Made by a program: the position numbers and the translations under genes
In this document: positions 1 to 9,600 of the stretch, piece after piece
How positions within the stretch are numbered: position 1 is the first letter of the stretch
How the letters are laid out: each line of letters starts with the position of its first letter
The notes under the pieces: generated by a model
The model's database searches: none
What the model was told of the DNA's origin: nothing
Seen by the model: only the letters and a program-made list of their open reading frames with translations
Origin: a virus
Strand: one strand, 5' to 3'
DNA: 25,503 nucleotides
Virus record (IMG/VR): IMGVR_UViG_3300028829_004816
Location: 1 to 25,503 of that record

Positions 1-3000
1 TTACCAGCAACACCCTGTTGACCAGCAACACCTTGTTGACCTACAGCACCTTGAACACCTTGTTCACCAGCAGCACCTTGCTGACCCTGATTACCTACAG
101 CACCTGTAGCACCTTGGTTACCTACAGCACCATCAGCACCCTGTTGACCTTGAGCACCTATATTACCTTGGTTACCTTGAGCACCTATGTTACCTTGTTC
201 CCCAGCAGCACCCTGTTGACCCTGATTACCTACAGCACCTATGTTACCTTGGTTACCTACAGCACCATCAGCACCCTGTTGGCCTACAGCACCTATGTTA
301 CCTTGGTTACCTACAGCACCAGCAGCACCTTGCTGACCAGCAACACCTTGTTGACCTTGAACACCTTGAACACCTTGTTCACCAGCAGCACCCTGTTGAC
401 CAGCAGCACCCTGTTGACCCTGATTACCTACAGCACCTGTAGCACCTTGGTTACCTACAGCACCATCAGCACCCTGCTGACCTACAGCACCATCAGCACC
501 TTGGTTACCTACAGCACCAGCAGCACCTTGCTGACCAGCAACACCTTGTTGACCTTGAACACCTTGAACACCTTGTTCACCAGCAGCACCCTGTTGACCA
601 GCAACACCTTGCTGACCCTGATTACCTACAGCACCTGCAGCACCTTGGTTACCTACAGCACCATCAGCACCCTGCTGACCTACAGCACCATCAGCACCCT
701 GATTACCTACAGCACCAGCAGCACCCTGTTGACCAGCAACACCTTGTTGACCTTGAACACCTTGAACACCTTGTTCACCAGCAGCACCTTGCTGACCAGC
801 AACACCTAGTTGACCCTGATTACCTACAGCACCTTGATCACCAGCAACACCTTGATCACCAGCAACACCTTGTTGACCCTGAACACCTTGAGCACCTTGT
901 TGACCAGCAGCACCCTGTTGACCAGCAGCACCCTGTTGACCAGCAACACCTTGTTGACCTTGGTTACCTTGAGCACCTACAGCACCCTCGGCACCTTGTT
1001 GACCTGCAGCACCTTGTTGACCTGCGGCACCTTGCTGACCAGCAGCACCTTGCTGACCAGCAACACCAGCAGCACCTTGTTGACCTTGAACACCGGTTTC
1101 ACCAGCAGCACCTTGTTGACCTTGAACACCGGTTTCACCAACACCGCCTTGTTGACCTTGAGCACCCTGAGGACCAGTTTCTCCAGTAACCGCTCTAGAA
1201 AAAGTTTGTCGTTTGGTAATTACTTCTTCATTACCCGCCGAATCTACGATAGTTATTTCATACTCAATAAGAGCATTGTTTTCTGTGACATCAAAGTTTG
1301 TATGATCTTGATAAATAACACTTGTTGCAGGACTCGGTACTGTCTGGGCTCCTACAGTAATATTTACAGGAGTAGTGTTTGATACTCGGAAAGAAGGTTT
1401 GAGTACGGGGGAAGAATCACTATATTTAAGGGGTATTGCACCACTTGAAGCAAAAATTGTAGTACCACTATTTGATTCATCTGCAAGATTAGGTGATACA
1501 GTGTTATCTACAACAATCGTATGAGAGTCGTTAGAAAGAATAACACTAATAGAACTTAAGGCAACAAAAGATTCTCCCTGTATACCGCTTGGTTCCGGGG
1601 AAGCGTTTTTATTAGGATAATAAGAAGAAAATATCTTTTTAGGTATGTTTCCTAATTGTTGAGAAGTATTTGAAAGTCTTGAAACTCGAATCCAGTAGTA
1701 TCGGAAGACTGATTCCGTAGAAGTAGTCTCTTGAAGTATAGGATCTGTGAGAGTATTTGAGCTAGTAGTCGCTACGAGACTTGCAGTACTAAAACTATTA
1801 GTATCTGATCTATATATCTCAAAAGTATCTGTAATACTCGAGAAACCAGTAGGGAATGACCAAGAAAGATCTATGCCTCCGGCTTTATTACCAGTAGCAA
1901 GAAGATTATTAACTGCCGTAGGAGAAGCTGTTATACTTGTTGTTGGAGGAGAGGGTACATAAGGACCTACTTCTCCGGTGACACCATCCGAACCATCTAC
2001 TATATAGGCAGTATCTGTGTGCTCTTCTGCGGTTACCTGAACTAAACAGTTCTCTAAAACTGTAAGGTTTGTAATTCGAAAAGGTTTATCTGTAAACTCA
2101 AGAGCTTTATTTGTTACGGTAATAATCTCACCGGCAAGTAAAAGTATGCCTTTTGGCCCCATTTGGAAATTAATAGACATACCAAAACGAGACTCTTCCA
2201 GATATTGTCTAGCATTTAGTCTTGCATTAAAGTAATTCGTTACTCCAGGAGACTTTACATCGCCTTTTTTAGGTATGTTCCTGTCTTGCTTTAAATAATC
2301 TGAGTTAAGGAAGCTTACAGATCGTGATTCAAACCTGTTTTGGGGATCGAAAATAGATGCAGAAACAGTATTGTAAGTACCTTTTGTACCTGGGTCAGTA
2401 ATATTGATCGACCCGATAATATCATCTTCTGTAATAATAGAAGGAGTATAAGTTACACCATTTGCACTAATAGATTCGTCTGCGTCTTTTTTACTTCTAA
2501 TGTCCAACTGGTACACACCGGCATTATATCTTAGTATACCGTTAAAGTGACCAAGCATACTATTTACATTTGCAAAAATAGACTTAGAAGTATCAACAAC
2601 AATATTTGTCTGGTGTCTTGTTACATATTCCTGCCGTGGCTCTTCCCAACCAAGATATCTCCAATATTTGACTTCATCGGAGTCATAAAGAGTATAGCCG
2701 TCAACATACTTTTGATTAATAAATCTCTTGACCAGTGGGTTTTTATTAAAGGCGGCTGTACTTAATTCGAGCGCAAAAGAACCGCCACCCTCTTTAGCTA
2801 AAGAGAGCGATGATTCACCACTACCTGTGGGGGCTGTAGTTATCCTCCCAATACCGCTATTAATGTAGACTTGTCCATTATGCCAATATAAATCTTCATC
2901 TTTATAATTATACCAATTATTCCATTTTCTACCTAATTTTCCATATACGTCTGTTAGGCGAACTTCTTGGAAAGTAAGCTCTGGAGAAGTACCGGTATCT

Positions 3001-5906
3001 GTATATTGAGTTACAGAAGCTACAGTTCCTCTAAATAGAGTTCTACCTGCAGAAGTGCTATACGTTAGAACATCACCAATATTGGGAGCAGTAGTAGTGT
3101 GAACAAATACATCCGATCGAGTATCACATTTTCGAGCCGTATCTAGGAACGAATTTACGTCTATGTCTTGATCTAGAGATAGTCCTCTACCGTACCTTTC
3201 ACTTGTAATATAGTCGAGAGTTTGTACTGCCGGATTTATGCTTACTCGTTTGTCATTGGCTCCAAGTATCTCTACCGTATCCCCTACATTAGGAATATAC
3301 TCGACATCCCATGCAGGGGATACTCTCAGTAACTTAAAGGTGCCATCAACACCGTAACTAGAAATTACTCTTTCTTGAACGTAAGTGGAGCCATCGGCTT
3401 CTGTTCTTGTTAGTTTTACTTTAAGACCTGTGTAAGCATCTACAACACTGCTTGCTCCTGCTGGTAATAAAACAGAATTAGTATTAACAAGAGTAGTTCC
3501 AAATGGACTAGTAGTACTTCCCACATCGTTAATAGTACCATTTGTATCGTTATTAGTTGCTGGGGTGAATTCCTGTAATGCTTGCAATTCTGCATCAGAA
3601 AGCCCTTCAAGAGCAAGCTCTTCTGCTTCTATAATAGCAAAGGCGGCATTGGAATCGCTGTTGGAAGCTGCTACCGCACTTCCAGAATCTACTGTAACGT
3701 CTTGACCTTGATTAGAGCCAGCTGTACTAGTTAAAATTTCTTCTTCTAGTGCTTCTGGCACCGTTCCTGTAAAGTAAACGGCATCATAAGTATTTAAGTA
3801 AATTCTACTTTCAGGGCTTCCTGCTTTCTTAATATAGAATTTTTTCGAATCCCCTATATTAGGGTTGCTGTTAAACTTAACTCGAAGCTCGTCTACGTTA
3901 CTTTCCGTCTTAATAAAAAAGAGATCTCTAATCCTAGCAGTCCCTATAAGAGAGTCTGTGCCTGTATCATACAAACTAACTTCTTCGCCTATATTATACT
4001 GGCTAAAGTCAGCGCTTGAGATAGTAGGGTCTAGTTTATATGAGAAGTCGTAGTTGTAACAATCTATTAGTTTGCCTTTTACAACAAAATCAAGTTCTGG
4101 TATAGTTACTTCATTTTCTGAAACAAGATATTTTGCGACTACATAGGCAGTATCAAGGAGTCTATGATTCGGCCCCCAGTATCTAGAAGGATCTCCTTCG
4201 AAGTAATCTGTTTGAAGTTTGAAACCTAAACCCTGAGCTTTAGAGACTAAAGTGTTATCTGCTTTTTGATCAGGTTTTCCTGTATGAATAGTAAGACGAG
4301 CATCAATTGGGTCATTAAAGTTTCTTCCTTTTTCGTGGAATACTCCAGTTGCTGACTCTTGTACTTCGTTTGCAGCTTCAGAATCAAACCCAGTATATAT
4401 TGGAAAATATGTCCTGTCGAGTGGCGCAATATAGCCTGTTCCAGATCTTCTACTTATATCTACAGCCCCTTCGACAATGTCGGCTGCGTAAAGAGTTGTT
4501 GTTGGATCAAAGGTATCTTGTGGTTTTAAAACATCTCCTCGATCCATTCTTCCAGTACAGAGAACAGGAACCGTATTATCAGAGTTTTGTGTAGATCGGG
4601 TATCGTTATCTTGTTCGTTAAGACAAATACTATTCTGGTCATCAAAGTAGATATCGTAAATACTATGAATCTCTCCTTCGCAGATAGCGTAAGCTACATA
4701 GATTTCCGCAGAATTATTTTTATCTGTATCTACAAATACAGGTATAGAGTCAACTTTTTGAACTCCATAAATAACGGGTAAGTATTTAGCCTGTAGATTA
4801 AATCTCAAGTCTGCTTGTCTGTCTACATCGACTTCATATTCAACCATCTTATAAGACTTTTTAAGACCAAAAAAACTACTTTTCTTCTTTAACTTATATT
4901 TTGTTTCTTTAGCCTGATAAATAGCAATAAGATTGATAGCTTGTTCTGAGTGCATAAAGCCCAGATCGTTACCATACTCTGATCTTAAAAGTGCATCATA
5001 CTGAGGGGCTCCAGAAGCACTAACCGCCCTGTGCTCAGTATCTGAAGTTATCCTTCCATTAACATTTATGAAGTCTCCCCAATGGCTAGTGACAGACCAG
5101 TTAACAGTAGTTCCTTTAGAAGGATCTTCTGTCATTTTTCCTGAATTAATTATTCCTTTAAATAATAGAAAAGGAGCACTTAATATATCACCGGTTTCAG
5201 GATTAATATGTGCTTTGTATATAAAAACTTCTCTATTAATGTATCGAGCATAATTTGATTCGCCTTTATCTAGAAGTAGACCTGTTACTGATTGGGTATC
5301 ATATACTACGTCTGTATTAGAAACAGTTTCTACTGCAGGAGCGATGTTTCCTTTTATAAGGGTATAGTTGGCTGTTTTATTATCATTTGTAAAAGTATCT
5401 AGTCTTATTATAGCAGTAGAGTTCCAAGAACCACCAATAGTTCTGTTAAACCGTACTTCGTGTCCTTCTATAAAACCGGCGTCAACAAAGTCTTCTCCAC
5501 TTGTGATTTCTAAAGTCTTTGCTGTATCGTTTATACTAAGAGAAGCACCTTCTATTTTTGTAGAGATAGCTGTAGCCGCTAATTTTATATTGAAGTTGGA
5601 AGCTCTAGCTTCGATTGTCTCTGTTACATTTGATACGGATAAAAGAGTATTTGCTCTATATTTTTGAGTACCGTTACCTACTCCGGAAGCATTAGAAGAA
5701 TTGTCATCGAATGAAATATCATAAGAAGCGTCAGTAATGTAGGTATAGTTTTCTGCTTTTCGAGAAGGTATCTCACCAGATTCATTAAGGGGTTTTTCAA
5801 ACTTTACCAAATGAGCATATACGAAAAGATCCCCTTCTAAAAGGGAGTCTTGTAAATCAGTATTTTCAGGACTTTGATTAACGTCCTTTATATTTCTATA
5901 AGCCAT
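1..5906 (-). CDS. Giant J-like tail-tip/receptor-binding protein with collagen-like C-terminus (partial, open at left edge)
   Basis: I read this frame codon by codon from the ATG at 5906 to position 3 and found no stop, giving at least 1968 residues; the 3' end lies outside the window. The ATG overlaps the previous stop as TAATG. The N-terminus (about 1-300) resembles tail hub domains of the DUF2163 type. The next part resembles lambda J (motif LPVIYGVQKV, about residues 375-385). A fibronectin type III domain follows at about 1319-1410 (starts PPTTSITAS, contains IDLSWSF and YYWIRVSRLS), then an Ig-like stretch. From residue 1575 to the edge every third residue is Gly. By family knowledge J proteins form the tail tip and contact the host receptor. 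The collagen part probably makes a trimeric stalk. Assignment as a tail-tip protein is strong; the inner domain borders are approximate. Confidence 0.9.
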   Translation of the reverse strand, partial: MAYRNIKDVNQSPENTDLQDSLLEGDLFVYAHLVKFEKPLNESGEIPSRKAENYTYITDASYDISFDDNSSNASGVGNGTQKYRANTLLSVSNVTETIEARASNFNIKLAATAISTKIEGASLSINDTAKTLEITSGEDFVDAGFIEGHEVRFNRTIGGSWNSTAIIRLDTFTNDNKTANYTLIKGNIAPAVETVSNTDVVYDTQSVTGLLLDKGESNYARYINREVFIYKAHINPETGDILSAPFLLFKGIINSGKMTEDPSKGTTVNWSVTSHWGDFINVNGRITSDTEHRAVSASGAPQYDALLRSEYGNDLGFMHSEQAINLIAIYQAKETKYKLKKKSSFFGLKKSYKMVEYEVDVDRQADLRFNLQAKYLPVIYGVQKVDSIPVFVDTDKNNSAEIYVAYAICEGEIHSIYDIYFDDQNSICLNEQDNDTRSTQNSDNTVPVLCTGRMDRGDVLKPQDTFDPTTTLYAADIVEGAVDISRRSGTGYIAPLDRTYFPIYTGFDSEAANEVQESATGVFHEKGRNFNDPIDARLTIHTGKPDQKADNTLVSKAQGLGFKLQTDYFEGDPSRYWGPNHRLLDTAYVVAKYLVSENEVTIPELDFVVKGKLIDCYNYDFSYKLDPTISSADFSQYNIGEEVSLYDTGTDSLIGTARIRDLFFIKTESNVDELRVKFNSNPNIGDSKKFYIKKAGSPESRIYLNTYDAVYFTGTVPEALEEEILTSTAGSNQGQDVTVDSGSAVAASNSDSNAAFAIIEAEELALEGLSDAELQALQEFTPATNNDTNGTINDVGSTTSPFGTTLVNTNSVLLPAGASSVVDAYTGLKVKLTRTEADGSTYVQERVISSYGVDGTFKLLRVSPAWDVEYIPNVGDTVEILGANDKRVSINPAVQTLDYITSERYGRGLSLDQDIDVNSFLDTARKCDTRSDVFVHTTTAPNIGDVLTYSTSAGRTLFRGTVASVTQYTDTGTSPELTFQEVRLTDVYGKLGRKWNNWYNYKDEDLYWHNGQVYINSGIGRITTAPTGSGESSLSLAKEGGGSFALELSTAAFNKNPLVKRFINQKYVDGYTLYDSDEVKYWRYLGWEEPRQEYVTRHQTNIVVDTSKSIFANVNSMLGHFNGILRYNAGVYQLDIRSKKDADESISANGVTYTPSIITEDDIIGSINITDPGTKGTYNTVSASIFDPQNRFESRSVSFLNSDYLKQDRNIPKKGDVKSPGVTNYFNARLNARQYLEESRFGMSINFQMGPKGILLLAGEIITVTNKALEFTDKPFRITNLTVLENCLVQVTAEEHTDTAYIVDGSDGVTGEVGPYVPSPPTTSITASPTAVNNLLATGNKAGGIDLSWSFPTGFSSITDTFEIYRSDTNSFSTASLVATTSSNTLTDPILQETTSTESVFRYYWIRVSRLSNTSQQLGNIPKKIFSSYYPNKNASPEPSGIQGESFVALSSISVILSNDSHTIVVDNTVSPNLADESNSGTTIFASSGAIPLKYSDSSPVLKPSFRVSNTTPVNITVGAQTVPSPATSVIYQDHTNFDVTENNALIEYEITIVDSAGNEEVITKRQTFSRAVTGETGPQGAQGQQGGVGETGVQGQQGAAGETGVQGQQGAAGVAGQQGAAGQQGAAGQQGAAGQQGAEGAVGAQGNQGQQGVAGQQGAAGQQGAAGQQGAQGVQGQQGVAGDQGVAGDQGAVGNQGQLGVAGQQGAAGEQGVQGVQGQQGVAGQQGAAGAVGNQGADGAVGQQGADGAVGNQGAAGAVGNQGQQGVAGQQGAAGEQGVQGVQGQQGVAGQQGAAGAVGNQGADGAVGQQGADGAVGNQGATGAVGNQGQQGAAGQQGAAGEQGVQGVQGQQGVAGQQGAAGAVGNQGNIGAVGQQGADGAVGNQGNIGAVGNQGQQGAAGEQGNIGAQGNQGNIGAQGQQGADGAVGNQGATGAVGNQGQQGAAGEQGVQGAVGQQGVAGQQGVAG
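3..1184 (-). repeat. Collagen-like Gly-X-Y repeat region of the tail-tip gene
   Basis: Read on the minus strand, a Gly codon (mostly GGT) occurs every 9 nt from 1184 down to position 3, about 131 uninterrupted Gly-X-Y triplets. Common triplets are GQQ, GAA, GVA, GAV, GNQ, GVQ, GAD and GEQ. Gln, Ala and Val dominate and Pro is almost absent, as in many phage and bacterial collagens that lack hydroxyproline. The region starts with GETGPQGAQG. The repeat also creates long spurious ORFs on the plus strand (18-809 and 810-1382, rich in TLLT and STL). Confidence 0.95.
155..840 (-). repeat. 198-bp tandem repeats inside the collagen region
   Basis: Blocks 353-550 and 551-748 are near-identical 198-bp units (22 Gly-X-Y triplets, 66 residues); by eye they differ at about 8 positions. 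The unit starting at 749 matches for roughly 90 bp and then diverges. Block 155-352 matches mainly in its second half, and a further partial copy lies at about 20-150. This is a higher-order period above the 9-nt one, as expected from unequal crossover or slippage. Confidence 0.85.
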
Positions 5907-6619
5907 TACTGCACTTCCATTGCGCTTAGACTATACTTATATAGGTTATCTGTTCCTAGGTTATAAGATACTACGTCTGATTTTTGTATTACTTTAATTT
6001 TAGGGTTTTTATATATTACAATGGCGCTTGAACTAACGTCTTTTTGTAAGGGCGGAGATACCGTAATAGTTTGCTGAGTTATTGTAGGCTGTGTTCCTTC
6101 GAAAGTAGCATTAGTACTTACCCTTACTATTTTATAGGCTTTTAAATGATTTGAGTCATTGGAGTCATTGAACGTAATAAGGTCTCCAGGCTTTAAACTA
6201 CCATCAGTACTAGAATCATAACTTGGGTCTGCTATTGTTAAAGTTACTTTTCCTGCTGCATAGTTAGTAATGGGACTAAAGTTAATAGTACCTGATGCGG
6301 CTAAAGTAGAGTCTCTTGGGCTATCATACTGAGGTAAAGGCACGAAGAAAGGCTTTAGCATACCTTGCTTTTCCATAAGAAAAGAATATACGGGCATAAA
6401 CTCATCTTCAGTAAGGGGATTATAAGTTATATTAACATCGAAAGACTGAGCAGCTTTAGACCTAGAAATTAAAACACCTGAGTTAGTAGTATCCCTAGCT
6501 GTTTTAAACTTAGAGTCTACTTTAACTGTAGCATAGCCAGGCTCATTAGAGGCAGATACTATGCCACCAGCCTGATTAATACCATTACTAGGGTTTGGTA
6601 ATGTATTTTGAATTGCCAT
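5906..6619 (-). CDS. Distal tail (Dit-like) / minor tail protein
   Basis: A 237-aa protein between the tape measure and the J-like tip gene, the place where distal-tail or minor tail proteins are encoded. Both junctions are TAATG stop-start overlaps (6619-6621 and 5906-5908), so translation is probably coupled. The middle part has YNPLTEDEFMPVYSFLMEK followed by GMLKPFFVPLPQY. That pattern (polar start, then f-p-fl, then a beta strand ending in LP) occurs in small phage tail proteins that join the tube to the tip. The C-terminal half looks beta-rich (LKPGDLITF, KAYKIVRVS, QQTITVSPPL). Assignment as a distal tail protein rests mainly on position and this weak pattern. Confidence 0.65.
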   Translation of the reverse strand: MAIQNTLPNPSNGINQAGGIVSASNEPGYATVKVDSKFKTARDTTNSGVLISRSKAAQSFDVNITYNPLTEDEFMPVYSFLMEKQGMLKPFFVPLPQYDSPRDSTLAASGTINFSPITNYAAGKVTLTIADPSYDSSTDGSLKPGDLITFNDSNDSNHLKAYKIVRVSTNATFEGTQPTITQQTITVSPPLQKDVSSSAIVIYKNPKIKVIQKSDVVSYNLGTDNLYKYSLSAMEVQ

Positions 6620-9600
6620 TATGCTTTACCTGCTCCTTGCGCGTCAGGAGTATAAACTCCTATATTTATTTCTTCTAAGAAATCGTCACCATAAGAATTG
6701 GCCGCTTCTCTTAACATTCCTATTATGTTTCCTCGTTGCTCTGTTAGTATAGTTTCTACACCGCTAGCATCGAGTGCTTGAATTGAGAAATTGACGTTTT
6801 GTGTGGGCTGGGTAGCAACATCTTCGTTAGGTACAACAGTTCCTGGAGTATCTGGAACGAATAATTCTGGTCCCTGCTCTCCAACTACATAACCTGCGTT
6901 TCCGCCCATAGCTCTGTAACGAGCGCCCATAAAGGCAGGAGTAAAGTTACCTGAACCTCCAGTTCCTGACTGTCCACGGAGGTATCCAAGTTCTCCTGCT
7001 GCTGACTGTGATCTTGCTAAGTCTACGGTATTGCTTCTTTGCCCTACAGTAATTGTGCTAGGAGTCGATTGAGAAGCACCTCCCGAACCACCCCCTTGAT
7101 AAGTACTGCTTGCAATCATTGCTAGTTGAGCTACACCCATTGCTGCTACCATTGCTGCTAAGGCAATGTTTGCTGGGAAAGGGGAAGAGGCATACATCTG
7201 CATTACCGCGGAAGCTGTATTTATAACTGCCTGAGCCATTTTCATTTTCTTATCTTTTTCAAACGCTTTTCTTTTGATAGCTTCTTTTTTAGCTTCTAAC
7301 TGTTTAATCTTAGCTAGAGACTCTTTTGATTTTCCGTCCTTTTTCTTCTCGGCCGCTATCTCTTTATCAACCGCGGCAACAGCCATATCGCTTTGTGCTT
7401 TCATCATCTGCCCAATCGCACCGATTGCTGATGATATACCGCCCAAAACAGCTTGTGCTTTTTCTGAGGCTCCTTCTGCTTTTTTAAAGTTTGTTATTGT
7501 ACTGCTAATACTGTCTGTTAAAGCTAGGCCTCCGCCAACAAAAGCACTCATTGCTTGGCCTTCTGGACCGAGTTGTGCTAAGTCTGCTGCAAAACCTTGA
7601 GCTAGTAATCGGGCTTGTTGGAGGGGGGTTACATCTACACTAGCCCCTACTTCCGACGCAGTTTCTGCCGCAACACTATTTACATCTGTTGAGATATCAG
7701 CGGCTGTGCCAGTTGCTGCTGTAGAAGCTTCGGGAGTTGTTCCTCCTGCCGCAGCGGCTGTGCCAGTTGCTGCTGTAGAAGCTTCGGGAGTTGTTCCTCC
7801 TGCCGCAGGTGCTGAACCTCCTTCAGGAGCGGGCTGCCCTCCAGGTAAAATAGAGCTTAACGCAGTAGCTATACTTTGAGGTAGTCCTACCAACTGCTCA
7901 ACTATAGCGTCCTTCATTTCGACAGTAGCTAGTAATTGTGCTTCAGGAATTTTGTTATCAAACTTTTCAGATATAGCTTCTAATGTTTTTTCTGTAACTG
8001 ATTTAGGCTCTGCTGACTGCATTCCTTGAATAACAGCACCTGCAGCAGCTAAACCTGCTCCCGGACCACCACTTTCTGCAGCTTTTTTTATTGCTTCTGT
8101 GGCTTGCTTCATTCTCTCAAGCTCAAACTGCTTTGCGAGAAGCTCTTCTTCCCGTTCCATAGTAGTCTTTTGCTGTTCGAATAACTCTTTTCTTCTATCT
8201 ATGCTTTGTATTTCTGCTTCTTGAGCTGCTTTTGCGCCTTCACCAGACAAGTCCATACTATTGATGCGAGTAGTATCTGCATCTATTTGATCTTGAATTC
8301 GTTGAGCTGCCATACTGTTTTCTAGTTGCAAGAAAGCCATTTTAGTCTGTCTTTCGCTTTCTGCAAGTTTTGCGGCTTCTCCCAAGAACTGTAAATCTAC
8401 TTCCCCTGTAAAGGGATTGATTAGTCCTAGTTGTTGAATCTCTAATAAGATTTCAGCCTGTCTCTTCGCACCTTTTACAAAAGCGTCAGCATAGTCTCTT
8501 TGGTCTTTAAGTATGCTTTCTCGAGCGTCAGCAGAAGCTTTTTGAACAGCAATCTGGCCTTCAACGATTGTTTCAGCAACACCGGCCGCAGCAGCCTGAA
8601 TAGCTGAGGTTCTTATAGCTCCGGCGTCTATACTACCAATTAATCCTTTTAGTCGAGCCCCTTCCGCTTCCAATAGTTTACCATTCTCAACATTTGCTGC
8701 GATTTCAGCAAGCATTAAAGCTTTCTTCGCTTCTAATAGCGCATAATCAAGTTGAATCATTTCGGTCTTAATGTCAAACTCTCTAATAGCAGCATTAATT
8801 CGTGTCTCTGCTTCTTTCTTTGCAAAGGTGACTTCTTCTTGAGGGGAAAGGGCTTTTCGAGTACCCTGCTGTAATATCTTCTCTATTTTAAGTTGAGCGG
8901 AAGCAATAGCGTTCTGGAAGCCTACTTGCTTTTTAAGCTCTGAAGTAGTAGCTCTTTCATATTTTTGTCGAAGCTGTACTGCTCTCATCGCCCCTTGAGC
9001 GATTTGTAGTTTTGCTTCTTCCCCTTGAACTATCTGATCATTTAAATTTTTGTTTTCGTCAGTTAATCGATTAATCTCTGCTTGTACTACTTTTTCCTCA
9101 TCGCGTAGATCAGTAAGTTGGTTAACTATACCAACCTTTTCTTCTTCGGTTTTAGCCCCTTCCAAGGCAGTTGTTAATCTTTGCTTATCAGTAAGAAATA
9201 CAGCCTTACGTCTTTTTTGTTCGGCAAGTAAAAGCTTATTTGATTTTACTTTACTCTCAAGCAGTTCGTTCTCTTTGTCAATTCGAGCTTGAATAGAGCC
9301 TGCTTCAAAAGTTTCATTTCTTTTTATAAGAGCTAGCTGTGCCTTAAGACCGGCATCTTTAGCTTTCTGGGTCTTTAAATCAAGATCTAGTTGTTTAACT
9401 GCTTCGGCAGTCTGCTTAACTTTTTCTGCGAATATTTCTGCTTCTGCATTTCTTTGTTCCTCAAGTCGCTTTATCTCCTGGTCGGCCACCTTTCCTTGCT
9501 CTACTTGAAGCCGTAGTCGATCCGCGTACTCACTCGAGCCAACTGCTCGGATATACCAGTTTTCTTCTGCGTTTCTACCTTTTTCGGCTACTTCTTGATT

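Noticed and set aside
1-1184. Short regular repeats resembling a CRISPR array
   Set aside because: The period is 9 nt with no unique spacers of constant length, and it is coding in frame throughout.
18-1382. Long plus-strand ORFs of 263 and 190 aa, rich in Thr, Leu and Ser
   Set aside because: They are the antisense image of the Gly-X-Y repeat (GGT read as ACC every 9 nt). The minus frame is continuous with the tail-tip gene and has collagen and FN3 character.
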